A stretch of 64,000 nucleotides of DNA from Lentibacillus persicus (GTDB lineage: Bacteria; Bacillota; Bacilli; Bacillales; Amphibacillaceae). Position numbers and translations under genes: made by a program. Numbering within the stretch: position 1 is the first letter of the stretch; every line of letters begins with the position of its first letter. The stretch covers positions 62,001 through 126,000 of the forward strand of contig NZ_FOMR01000005.1 in NCBI RefSeq assembly GCF_900112705.1. The letters run 5' to 3'. Below, one piece after another: positions 34,679 through 42,395 of this stretch. The notes under the pieces were generated by a model. That model was not told the DNA's origin. It ran no database searches and worked only from the letters and a program-made list of their open reading frames with translations.

Positions 34679-35896
34679 ATGGGCACAGACAAAATTAAAG
34701 ACATATTTGAAAATATTGACCAAGAAGAGGTGGTTGTTTTAACAGAGAAATTAATAGAAATAGAGTCTCATAAAGAATCTGTTCAAAGAGAAAGTGCAGT
34801 CGCTTACTATATTCAGAGTTTTTTTAGATCTCATGATATTGAAGCATGGACAGAAGAAATATATCCAAACAGGCCAAATATCTACGCAAAAGTCGGAAAA
34901 TCTGATAAGTCCTATAAAAGAATTATTCTAAATGGCCATATCGATACTGTGCCGGCTTATACGATGGAGAATGCTTTTCAACCCAAAAGGAAGGAGAACG
35001 ATTTATATGGGAGGGGCGCAGTTGACATGAAAGGCGCCATCGCGGCTATGATGGTCGCAATGGTTACATTAAAGAGATATTATCCTAACTTGGCAGGAGA
35101 AGTTATTTTTGCTGGTGTTATTGATGAAGAGGAAAGGGCAGAGGGAGCAAGGCATATTGCGGATTCCGGAAATTTGACAGCGGATATTGCGATAATTGGT
35201 GAGCCAACAGAATTGAAAATAATGCCTGCGCATAAAGGTATGGAATGGACTGAAGTTGCCTTTCATGGAAAATCCTCACATGGAAGTACACCAAATGCAG
35301 GGATTAATGCAGTCTACCATGCTTCTGAATTTATTAGAATAATGCAAGAGAATCTTTTGCCAGAACTGGAAAGAAGAGAACACCCTGTATTAGGCAAGCC
35401 TACTCTTAATTTAGGGAAAATCATCGGTGGATCTGATCCAAATGTGGTGCCAGACAAATGCTTTTTGCAATTTGATCGTAGGTGGCTTCCTGGAGAATCA
35501 ACGGAATCAATGATTGAAGAGTTTAACAATCTGGTTCGAATACAGAAGAAAACAAATCCATCTATTGAAGTCTCAGTCCGTCGAATGTCAGAAACAACTG
35601 GTTATCACCCTCCGCTAGATACTCCTTTTGACCATTGGGGTGTAAAAGCTCTCGAAAAAGGAGTAAGAACTTTATTTGGCCGGGACCCTGAGGTGGTAAT
35701 GTTTCCAGGCTGGAGTGATGGTGCTCAGTTGGCAAACGGCGGCATTCCATCAGTTGTTTGTGGACCAGGTAGACTGGAAGATGCTCATTCAGGAAAAGAA
35801 AAAATAAACATGAATGAGTTATATCAGGCCGCTGTTCTGTATACTTATTTTGCTCTTGATATAACAGGGAGGGGAAAAAATGAATCAGGCAAATAA
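34679..35896 (+). CDS. M20 family metallohydrolase (ArgE/DapE-like)
   Basis: The 405-residue enzyme has the M20 metal set: LNGHIDTVPAY, the bridging Asp in YGRGAVDMKGAIAAMM, the Glu-Glu of VIDEEERAEGARH, and the distal His in GRLEDAHSGKEKI. The dimerisation domain includes KGMEWTEVAFHGKSSHGSTP. AAAGGGGG is eight bases from the ATG. The following YfcC-type transporter gene overlaps its 3' end by 17 bases, so the two are translationally coupled and the enzyme probably hydrolyses what the carrier imports (an N-acyl amino acid or dipeptide; inference). It is only distantly similar to the M20 protein at 19331. Confidence 0.87.
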   Translation: MGTDKIKDIFENIDQEEVVVLTEKLIEIESHKESVQRESAVAYYIQSFFRSHDIEAWTEEIYPNRPNIYAKVGKSDKSYKRIILNGHIDTVPAYTMENAFQPKRKENDLYGRGAVDMKGAIAAMMVAMVTLKRYYPNLAGEVIFAGVIDEEERAEGARHIADSGNLTADIAIIGEPTELKIMPAHKGMEWTEVAFHGKSSHGSTPNAGINAVYHASEFIRIMQENLLPELERREHPVLGKPTLNLGKIIGGSDPNVVPDKCFLQFDRRWLPGESTESMIEEFNNLVRIQKKTNPSIEVSVRRMSETTGYHPPLDTPFDHWGVKALEKGVRTLFGRDPEVVMFPGWSDGAQLANGGIPSVVCGPGRLEDAHSGKEKINMNELYQAAVLYTYFALDITGRGKNESGK

Positions 35897-37301
35897 GAGT
35901 GACGAAAAAAAGTTCAGATTTAAGATGCCTCATACGTATGTTTTATTATTTGGTGTTATTGTTTTTGCCGGGCTTTTAACATATATATTGCCTTCCGGGC
36001 AATTTGACAGGTATGAGGATCCAGATACAGGAAGGGAATTAGTTGATGCGACTTCTTACACTGCGGTGGATGCAAACCCTCAAAATTTATTTGATATGTT
36101 GATGGCAATCCCCAAAGGAATGGAAAACGGCGCATATATTATATTTTTTGTTTTTATTGTTGGTGGCGCCTTTGGGATAATTCAATCTACCGGAGTCATA
36201 GATAGAGGTATTAACGTTATAATAGAAAAAATGAACGGAAAAGAAATATGGGCGGTGCCTTTATTTATTATTTTATTTTCTTTTACAGGGTCTGTAATGG
36301 GACTGGCGGAGGAATTACTTCCATTCTATCCAATTATGGTTGTTCTCGCTATACGAATGGGTTTTGATTCGATTACAGGAATATCGCTCGTGTTATTGGG
36401 GGCAGGTGCAGGTTTTGCAGGTGCGTTTTTGAATCCCTTTACAGTTGGTATAGCCCAAGGGGTCGCTGAGCTCCCATTATTTTCGGGAATGGGCTTCCGG
36501 GTCATAATGTTTTCAACGATGGTTCTGGTAACAGCTATCTACATTATGATATATGCAAAAAGAGTTAAAGCAGATCCTACAATAAGTCCAATGTATGAGT
36601 TAGACAGAGAACGTGACCTTGTTCTTGAAAATGTTAGTGAAAACGCAGGATTTTCATTGCGGCATAAAATTGTATTAGCTATATTTTTTATTGGTCTCTT
36701 GTTTATAGCTTTTGGTGTGATCCAGCTTGGCTGGTATATTCACGAATTATCAGCGGCTTTCTTGACTATAGGTATAGTAGCAGGTGTAGTCGGCGGACTT
36801 GGTATAAATAAAACTGCAGAGGAATTCATAAAAGGCGCTGCTGGGATAACCTTTGGAGCACTTGTCATTGGGATAGCCAGCGGAATTATTGTTGTACTTG
36901 AAGAAGGAGTGGTGTTGGATACAATCGTCTATTATTTGGCAGAGTCAGTATCAGCATTACCATCATTCTTGTCGGCAATAGGAATGTTCTTTGTGCAAAT
37001 GATACTTAATTTCTTTATACCGTCCGGCAGTGGACAAGCTGCTGCTTCTATGCCAGTAATGGTTCCTGTTGCTGATTTAATAGGAATGACCAGACAAACC
37101 GCTGTTGTCGCCTTTCAATTTGGAGATGGTATAACAAACGTATTTAATCCGACCAGTGCGTACTTCATGGCAGGACTGGCACTCGCAGGTATTCCTTGGG
37201 AAAAATGGGCAAAGTGGGTATGGCCCCTTATCCTTATTTGGATTGGGATTGCTTGTATTTTTTTAATCATAGCAAGTTCCATTGAATTTGGTCCATTCTA
37301 A
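35880..37301 (+). CDS. YfcC family transporter
   Basis: The 473-residue membrane protein has about 11-12 segments. It begins with the family pattern MPHTYVLLFGVIVFAGLLTY, ILPSGQFDR, and contains GMENGAYIIFFVFIVGGAFG, MGLAEELLPFYPIMV, GAGAGFAGAFLNPFTVGIA and, near the end, FIPSGSGQAAASMPVM and GDGITNVFNPTSAYFM. This is the YfcC group of the IT superfamily, predicted to carry basic amino acids, peptides or C4-dicarboxylates. It overlaps the M20 gene by 17 bases with GGGAGGGG well placed. Actual cargo unknown. Confidence 0.87.
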   Translation: MNQANKSDEKKFRFKMPHTYVLLFGVIVFAGLLTYILPSGQFDRYEDPDTGRELVDATSYTAVDANPQNLFDMLMAIPKGMENGAYIIFFVFIVGGAFGIIQSTGVIDRGINVIIEKMNGKEIWAVPLFIILFSFTGSVMGLAEELLPFYPIMVVLAIRMGFDSITGISLVLLGAGAGFAGAFLNPFTVGIAQGVAELPLFSGMGFRVIMFSTMVLVTAIYIMIYAKRVKADPTISPMYELDRERDLVLENVSENAGFSLRHKIVLAIFFIGLLFIAFGVIQLGWYIHELSAAFLTIGIVAGVVGGLGINKTAEEFIKGAAGITFGALVIGIASGIIVVLEEGVVLDTIVYYLAESVSALPSFLSAIGMFFVQMILNFFIPSGSGQAAASMPVMVPVADLIGMTRQTAVVAFQFGDGITNVFNPTSAYFMAGLALAGIPWEKWAKWVWPLILIWIGIACIFLIIASSIEFGPF

Positions 37302-37369
37302 TCTAATGGGTATCTTAAAGAGAGGATGACGAAGAGAGTGCTTACATTTTGTTTTCTTTAATTGGTTTA

Positions 37370-37448
37370 GGTGGGTGCCCGTCACTTCTCGACGTTCGTC
37401 ATTTTAAGTGAGTGAAATTATTGTATGGGAGCTGCTGACTTTTTGCAG
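37370..37448 (+). repeat. Dispersed intergenic repeat, degraded copy
   Basis: GGTGGGTGCCCGTCACTTCT, CGTCATTTTA and GAAATTATTGTATGGGAGCT follow the head and middle of the repeat; the tail hairpin is shortened to GCTGCTGACTTTTTGCAG. It lies 69 bases after the YfcC gene. Confidence 0.58.
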
Positions 37449-37479
37449 TGAAATTTTTTTACCCGCATCAATGATAAAG

Positions 37480-37881
37480 TCGAACAATTTATCCATCACT
37501 TCCTTGTACTTGATGTGAAAGTGGAAGTTGCCTCCAACCTGGAATTTTTAGCAAAAGACTCTGCAGGCCATGACAACCTTCATGCAGCGCGTATCATCAT
37601 CGGAACGGAAAGCAAATGAGCAGAGAAACTTTTTTAACGGAGATTTGTGAACCATTCAAGTTACCGCTTGTCTCAGTTAACCGACGCTCAGCTGAAATGT
37701 GATTAAATACGCATCCAACGACTTCCTAGCTTTGAAGATTTCCTATATGAATGTAAACAAAGATCAAAAGACAACCCTATACAATAAAGCAAGCAAACAC
37801 CTTATCACATTTAATGGTTTGAAGGTAGCCGTATTAGGCCTGACTTTCAAACCAGGTACGGACGACTTACGCGAAGAGTAA
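37480..37881 (+). pseudogene. UDP-glucose 6-dehydrogenase (Ugd/TuaD) remnant
   Basis: Separated pieces of a UDP-glucose dehydrogenase can be read: VEVASNLEFLAKDSAGHD and AARIIIGTES (about 37520-37615), then IKYASNDFLALKISYMN (37699-37750), then LKVAVLGLTFKPGTDDLREE (37817-37881). Between them are frameshifts, stops and deletions, including loss of the catalytic-cysteine region. The gene is a decayed fragment. It lies directly beside IS21-type remnants, which may explain its loss. After its stop the bases GGTATCTTCATAAC resemble those after the intact dehydrogenase at 7409, hinting at common ancestry. Confidence 0.75.
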
Positions 37882-37924
37882 AGGTATCTTCATAACAACA
37901 ACCTTACAGTTTGGCCAGTGGGAT

Positions 37925-38079
37925 CATTTTTTGGGGAGATCCTTTTAACAGAGGCAGTCATCGCATCGATCGTTTAATTCTTCACTACTGCCCACGGGGC
38001 TAAAGAGAATCTTATTACATGAATAATCAGAGGTGGCAAGTGGCATATCATTTCATACATTTTTTTACTTGCCAAATAC
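37925..38079 (+). mobile_element. IS21-family remnant: end of istB and inverted terminus (left copy)
   Basis: Sequence 37925-38032 (GGGGAGATCC, TTAACAGAGGCAGTCATCG, CGTTTAATTC) corresponds to the last codons of an IstB helper ATPase, and 38033-38079 (AATCAGAGGTGGCAAGTGGC to GCCAAATAC) to the insertion-sequence end. The same sequence in opposite orientation is at 40091-40260. The end points toward the GHKL/nuclease gene. Confidence 0.75.
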
Positions 38080-38177
38080 TGTCTAGTAATCAAATCTTAT
38101 CATATTGGGGATATTCTTTAAATCAAGTTGTTTTTTAAAAAATTTACTTGCAATAAAGGTCACATGCAATGATTTAT

Positions 38178-38218
38178 CCCCCCCCCCTCCTCAGAAGTTC
38201 ATTCAACTTCTGAGGAGG
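38178..38218. repeat. C10 homopolymer and perfect 14-bp hairpin
   Basis: A run of ten C (38178-38187) leads into an inverted repeat (CCTCCTCAGAAGTT at 38186-38199, AACTTCTGAGGAGG at 38205-38218, five-base loop). It lies 115 bases downstream of the minus-strand GHKL/nuclease gene. It may be a transcription block; it lacks a T-run on either strand. Confidence 0.55.
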
Positions 38219-38332
38219 TTGTTAGATGAAAACGTTACATCAAAATTTCAACTTGCAAAAGAAATTGCTCTATTACATGATTCCTATATAAGAAGATCCT
38301 CGTGGAGAGAATAAAGCTATTTTAACTTAAAT

Positions 38333-39892
38333 CTAGCTTTGCTCTTCCTCTCTTAATCCTTTCTCTACATGCCTCTCTATCTTAAAATTATACTTTAGCT
38401 CAGAGGTGTTGTTGGAATCTCCCCCAAGAGGTGGAGGGGTCATTTTTTCATTTATTGTTTCACACATATCAGCTAACGCTTCATTATAACTTTGTACTAG
38501 TAGTATTCCTTGGGAAGGATTAATATTATTTAGAACCAGTCCGTCCCAATACATCTTAAGCTGATATAAATGAATTGGTTCACCCGATCCTGCTTTTAGT
38601 TCGTATATAATAACTTCATTAGAAGGGTGAACTTTTCTATAGACGTCAATTTTTGTACCCGTTCCCCAAACCACCATATCATCGACTACGTCATCCGAAG
38701 GGTTTGTCGCTCTAATCATTTCAATCCACTTTTTCCGTAAGGAAGCTTCTGTATATTCCTTCACACGTTTTTGTGGTTTATGTTTATTAAGTTCATCAAA
38801 GATTTTTTGCCAGTCCTCATCATTTAAGTTGAAGTCCGTTTTATTGTTAATAGTAGTTAATACCCCTCTTGGTAACTCCGGAATTACCAATTCTCCTACA
38901 AAATCATTGTAACTGTTATGTCTTACAAGTGGAACCTTAGCTCCGTTATCTTCGTCATAACTATACCAGACATTTTCTAATTGTCTTGTTGCAATCACTC
39001 TACTGCCTAGTCTTATATCTATACCCTGTGACTGCTGATTACCTTGATAATAGTATTTCACTTTACTTGACCCGTCCAGCAATGTTTCTGCTCTAACCTT
39101 ATCTAAAGTACCGTATTCATACCTGAGGTTATAGGTGGTCCCACCAAGTTCAATGTCATTCAAATAAACCGTGGTAGAATTTGCAATAGGAACTTTAATC
39201 GGTAATACCGGTTTGATATCATCCTTAATAGAAACATCTATGTTACCATCTACATTTCTTGTTTGATGATTCCACTCTAAATAACCTCTATATGTGACCC
39301 CCAAATGTTCTATCAGCCATAACCTTAATTTCGATAAGTTTTGGCTCCGTGCACCTCTACCCTGAACTGTCTGTATAAAAGATAATTTGACATTCAGTTT
39401 TATTAAAGTAGAAATATTGGAGGGTAAAAACTTTGACTCTGGAAACTCTACACCACTAATAACTTCCATTTCCTGTTTAAAAGGACCGGTAACTCTGTGT
39501 ACTGTCCCGTCCTCGGCAGACTTAGTCCATATTTGAAAGTCACCAGAACCACTTGTTAAAGTAGCCAATGCATTTTTCAATCCAAAACCATGTTCATTAA
39601 GTCTTGATTCAGTTGTTGCTGATTCACCTAACTGTAAAGCTCTACTTAAAACGTCAAAGTCCATTCCTTTTCCCCGATCTGCAACATACACTTCAACGGT
39701 CCCATCATTTATTTTGTTAAAAATAACGTTTACATAAAAAGGCTCATCTTTTATTGCGGCACCAATGGCATTGTCAATTAGTTCTATTATACATTGATGA
39801 AATAATAGATTTGACTTGGATAGTCCCTGAAAAGTTCCTTCACTCATTTCTAATGCTACTGACCTAGTGATTGTACCCATGGTATTGGACAC
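38333..39892 (-). CDS. GHKL (MORC/Hsp90-like) ATPase fused to PD-(D/E)XK nuclease, candidate defence protein
   Basis: The 519-residue protein has a clear GHKL ATP site: N-box IIELIDNAIGAA (Glu37, Asp40, Asn41), VADRGKGMD (Asp72, Gly74, Gly76) and LNEHGFGLKNAL (Gly102, Gly104). A middle region of about 250 residues resembles the transducer part of MORC/Hsp90-like ATPases. Residues about 405-450 form a PD-(D/E)XK nuclease core: KIDVYR (Asp416), IIYELKAG (Glu431, Lys433) and YQLKMYWDGL (Gln444). ATP-driven dimerisation coupled to DNA cleavage is a reasonable reading, as in restriction or phage-defence proteins. It is the only gene between two inward-facing IS21 remnants. Domain calls are firm; the biological role is inference. 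Confidence 0.8.
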   Translation of the reverse strand: MSNTMGTITRSVALEMSEGTFQGLSKSNLLFHQCIIELIDNAIGAAIKDEPFYVNVIFNKINDGTVEVYVADRGKGMDFDVLSRALQLGESATTESRLNEHGFGLKNALATLTSGSGDFQIWTKSAEDGTVHRVTGPFKQEMEVISGVEFPESKFLPSNISTLIKLNVKLSFIQTVQGRGARSQNLSKLRLWLIEHLGVTYRGYLEWNHQTRNVDGNIDVSIKDDIKPVLPIKVPIANSTTVYLNDIELGGTTYNLRYEYGTLDKVRAETLLDGSSKVKYYYQGNQQSQGIDIRLGSRVIATRQLENVWYSYDEDNGAKVPLVRHNSYNDFVGELVIPELPRGVLTTINNKTDFNLNDEDWQKIFDELNKHKPQKRVKEYTEASLRKKWIEMIRATNPSDDVVDDMVVWGTGTKIDVYRKVHPSNEVIIYELKAGSGEPIHLYQLKMYWDGLVLNNINPSQGILLVQSYNEALADMCETINEKMTPPPLGGDSNNTSELKYNFKIERHVEKGLREEEQS

Positions 39893-40090
39893 AAGCTTCT
39901 CCCCCTCAAAAATAGTTTTTGCGACTTGTTAATCATCTTTTCTTTCACATAATTAATTGTATAAGAAATAATCAAATAAAGCTATATACAGGGTGAAATA
40001 AAATTAGCTGTAGTAATTATCCCATTTGAGCATGGCCACGCCCCTTGCCAGGGAATTTCCTGGCCCATCAATAAAGACTAGCTGGTTAGG
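39893..40090. other. Upstream region of the GHKL/nuclease gene
   Basis: AT-rich leader that should hold the promoter of the minus-strand gene. A GC-rich dyad CCAGGGAATTTCCTGG lies near 40048-40063. No coding sequence is evident. Confidence 0.35.
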
Positions 40091-40490
40091 TGTATTTGGC
40101 AAATAAAAAATGTATGAAATGGCATTTAAAATTGTATGCCACTTGCCACCTCTGATTTATTCATGTAATAAAGATTCTTTGTAACGGAAGCTTTCTCCTG
40201 TAAAAAGCAGTAAACGCGAATGATGAATTAAACGATTGATGACTGCCTCTGTTAAGACGGGGTCCCCAAAAACATGATTCTACTGGCAAACTGTAAGTTT
40301 GTTGTTATGACGATGTTTTTATTTTCATAATACATTGATATGACCTGAAAAAAAGCTCCGCGCCTTCTTTGTGAAGTGGAATATAACCCAACTCATCTAA
40401 CACCAGTAAATCGAGCTTCTCTATCTGTTTTATCAGTTTATGAAGCGTTCCTTGCTGATTCGCTTCTATCAGTTTGTTAACTATAAAGAT
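40091..40490 (-). mobile_element. IS21-family remnant: istB pseudogene and terminus (right copy)
   Basis: Read on the minus strand, 40490-40160 encodes an IstB ATPase fragment (LHKLIKQIEKLDLLVLDELG with the Walker B aspartates, then YIPLHKEGAELFF, and after frameshifts FGDPVLTEAVINRLIHHS). The terminus runs to TGTATTTGGC at 40091, beginning with TG as IS21 ends do. IstA and the N-terminal half of IstB are missing. Bases 40091-40260 are an inverted copy of 37925-38079. Confidence 0.8.
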
Positions 40491-40597
40491 GCCACGGTGT
40501 AAAACTTAACCCGATTGCCAAACCTGTGTATGGCATTTAAGGTGATTTGTGAGTAACCTGCCGGAAATTAATCTATATCCCCTCCTCTAAACATCCC

Positions 40598-41392
40598 TCA
40601 CTGAAAATACAGCCTCACGCCGATGATGATCAGAAGAAAGGACAGCATTTGAACTATTAGTTTACCTGGCAACTTTTGGGATAATATCACGCCGATTTGT
40701 GAGCCGAGAATAACACCGGCCCCTCCCCATAAGACGGTCAGCCAATCAATATTATTGTAGAACAATTGAGCGGCAACACCGATAGAGGTATAGATGGCTA
40801 ATGAGAAAATAGACGTTGCTGCAGATTGATGCGGCGACAACCTGAACACATATATTAAGACGGGGACAAGCAGCCATCCGCCGCCGATGCCCATATAGCT
40901 TGACAACACACCTAAAAAAACGCCAAATAAAGGAAGCCATTTAATAGATGGGAAACTTTCTCGTTTACCGGGTTGGTTTTGGACATATTTATCTGAACAT
41001 GGTAATACATTTTTAAAGAATAAATAAATACCCAGTAAGGTTAATATCGTTGCGAAAATAAGATAAAACACCTGAGATGAAAAGCGTTGAAGGATCCAGA
41101 CACCTATTAATGAACCGGGAATGGCACCCGATGCCGTTAACAGGCCAATTTTATAATTAATTTTTCGTTTGATAGCATAACCCGTCACACCGGAGAGTGC
41201 GTTAATTAACACGATGAATAATCCTGAACTTGCTGCCACCACAGGGTCCATATTAAGTATGATTAATAAAGCCGGAACAAAAATAAACCCACCGCCGGCA
41301 CCGACGATTGTGCCGTACCCTCCAGCCACTATGCCTAACACTAGGATAATCAATCCCGTCGTAAAGGCCAACAACATCCCCTCCCTCTTCAT
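40598..41392 (-). CDS. TauE/SafE (TSUP) family anion exporter
   Basis: About 257-264 residues with eight membrane helices in two related halves: GTIVGAGGGFIFVPALLIIL in the first and SYMGIGGGWLLVPVLIYVFR in the second. The family exports sulfite, sulfoacetate or similar anions. The ATG at 41392 lacks a ribosome binding site; GGGAGGGG at 41378-41385 better fits a TTG at 41371. It is divergent from the GntR/sulfatase operon, so export of sulfate or sulfite released there is a reasonable role (inference). Confidence 0.85.
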   Translation of the reverse strand: MKREGMLLAFTTGLIILVLGIVAGGYGTIVGAGGGFIFVPALLIILNMDPVVAASSGLFIVLINALSGVTGYAIKRKINYKIGLLTASGAIPGSLIGVWILQRFSSQVFYLIFATILTLLGIYLFFKNVLPCSDKYVQNQPGKRESFPSIKWLPLFGVFLGVLSSYMGIGGGWLLVPVLIYVFRLSPHQSAATSIFSLAIYTSIGVAAQLFYNNIDWLTVLWGGAGVILGSQIGVILSQKLPGKLIVQMLSFLLIIIGVRLYFQ

Positions 41393-41515
41393 TAAAGCTA
41401 CAAAATTTCTGTGAAACTGTAAACGTTAATTTTCTTATAGGTTATAACCGGGAGTAATGTATAAAATTAGTTAATAACGTATAAATACTTTTTATGTTAA
41501 AAATAGTGAAAATAG

Positions 41516-41543
41516 TTGAAACGCTTTCATTAATTGTTATAAT
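41516..41543 (+). promoter_or_regulatory. Promoter with palindromic operator of the sulfatase locus
   Basis: TTGAAA (41516-41521), 16 bases, TATAAT (41538-41543). The -35 is embedded in the palindrome TGAAACGCTTTCA (41517-41529). It resembles a CcpA cre site but has the wrong half-site spacing; a GntR or LacI repressor could bind it. Confidence 0.55.
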
Positions 41544-41601
41544 AATAATACAAATCATAATACATATTTCTTAAAATAATTCAGAAAGCGGCGATGATTA
41601 A

Positions 41602-42372
41602 ATGTTAAAAAATAAACCCTCATCCAGCCACGAAATAAACTTTTATAACGGGGTTCCTCTTCAACTGCAAGTCAGAGATGTTATTCGAAAGGAGGTTTTA
41701 TCCCGGAAGTTAGTTGATGAGACTGGAAAGATTGCAACTGAATATGAATTAATGGATCGCTTCGGCGTCAGCAGGGTTACAGTTAGGAACGCGCTGCAAA
41801 TGCTTGTAGATGAAGGCGTCATTACAAGGGAAAGGGGCAGAGGCACTTTCGTCAGGACAAATCATCCTGAAAATTGGACCGGTCGTTTGATGGGCTTTAC
41901 CGAGATCATAAAGGAATCCGGTTTTGTGCCAAATGCTGAAGTTCTGAATAGCGGGCTTTTGAATAGAAATGATGACGACTTTGACATCTGTAAAGAAAAG
42001 CTGAACACCGATAATGTCTGGAACTTAACACGTTTGCGCTTTGCTGATGAGCATCCAATAGCGGTTGAATATGCGTTTTTTCCTTCAAGTTATGGGGCGA
42101 TGCTGGAAAACGAGGATCTAAAATCCATCGCCATCTATCAATTTTTCGAAAAGGAATTAGACATTTATTTCAAAGAAGCTAACCAGATTATTAGTGCTGT
42201 TAATGCAGATGAACAAATAGCTGAAATGCTTAATACTAAAATTGGTGAAGCCTTGTTGTATATCGAGAGATCCACAAAAACGTCGCAAGGAGATCCTGTC
42301 GAGTTTTTAAAAGCTGTTTACAGGCCGGATTATTTTCAGTATTTAATCACACTATCCAGAAATGGAATTTAA
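41602..42372 (+). CDS. GntR-family regulator, HutC/UTRA type
   Basis: The 256-residue regulator has a winged-helix domain (about residues 12-82; YELMDRFGVSRVTVRNALQM and RERGRGTFV) and a C-terminal UTRA domain (about residues 100-250) with WNLTRLRFADEHPIAVEYAF. It lies nine bases before the ribosome binding site of the sulfatase gene, in the same direction, and is the first gene of the sulfate-ester locus. Its ligand is probably the pathway substrate or product. It resembles the regulator at 15723-16442 in layout only. Confidence 0.88.
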   Translation: MLKNKPSSSHEINFYNGVPLQLQVRDVIRKEVLSRKLVDETGKIATEYELMDRFGVSRVTVRNALQMLVDEGVITRERGRGTFVRTNHPENWTGRLMGFTEIIKESGFVPNAEVLNSGLLNRNDDDFDICKEKLNTDNVWNLTRLRFADEHPIAVEYAFFPSSYGAMLENEDLKSIAIYQFFEKELDIYFKEANQIISAVNADEQIAEMLNTKIGEALLYIERSTKTSQGDPVEFLKAVYRPDYFQYLITLSRNGI

Positions 42373-42395
42373 AAAGAGGCATGGAGGTAACGTTT

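Noticed and set aside
38105-38314. Open frame of 69 codons containing the C10 tract
   Set aside because: It runs through the hairpin and has no ribosome binding site; the frame depends on tract length and matches no family I know.
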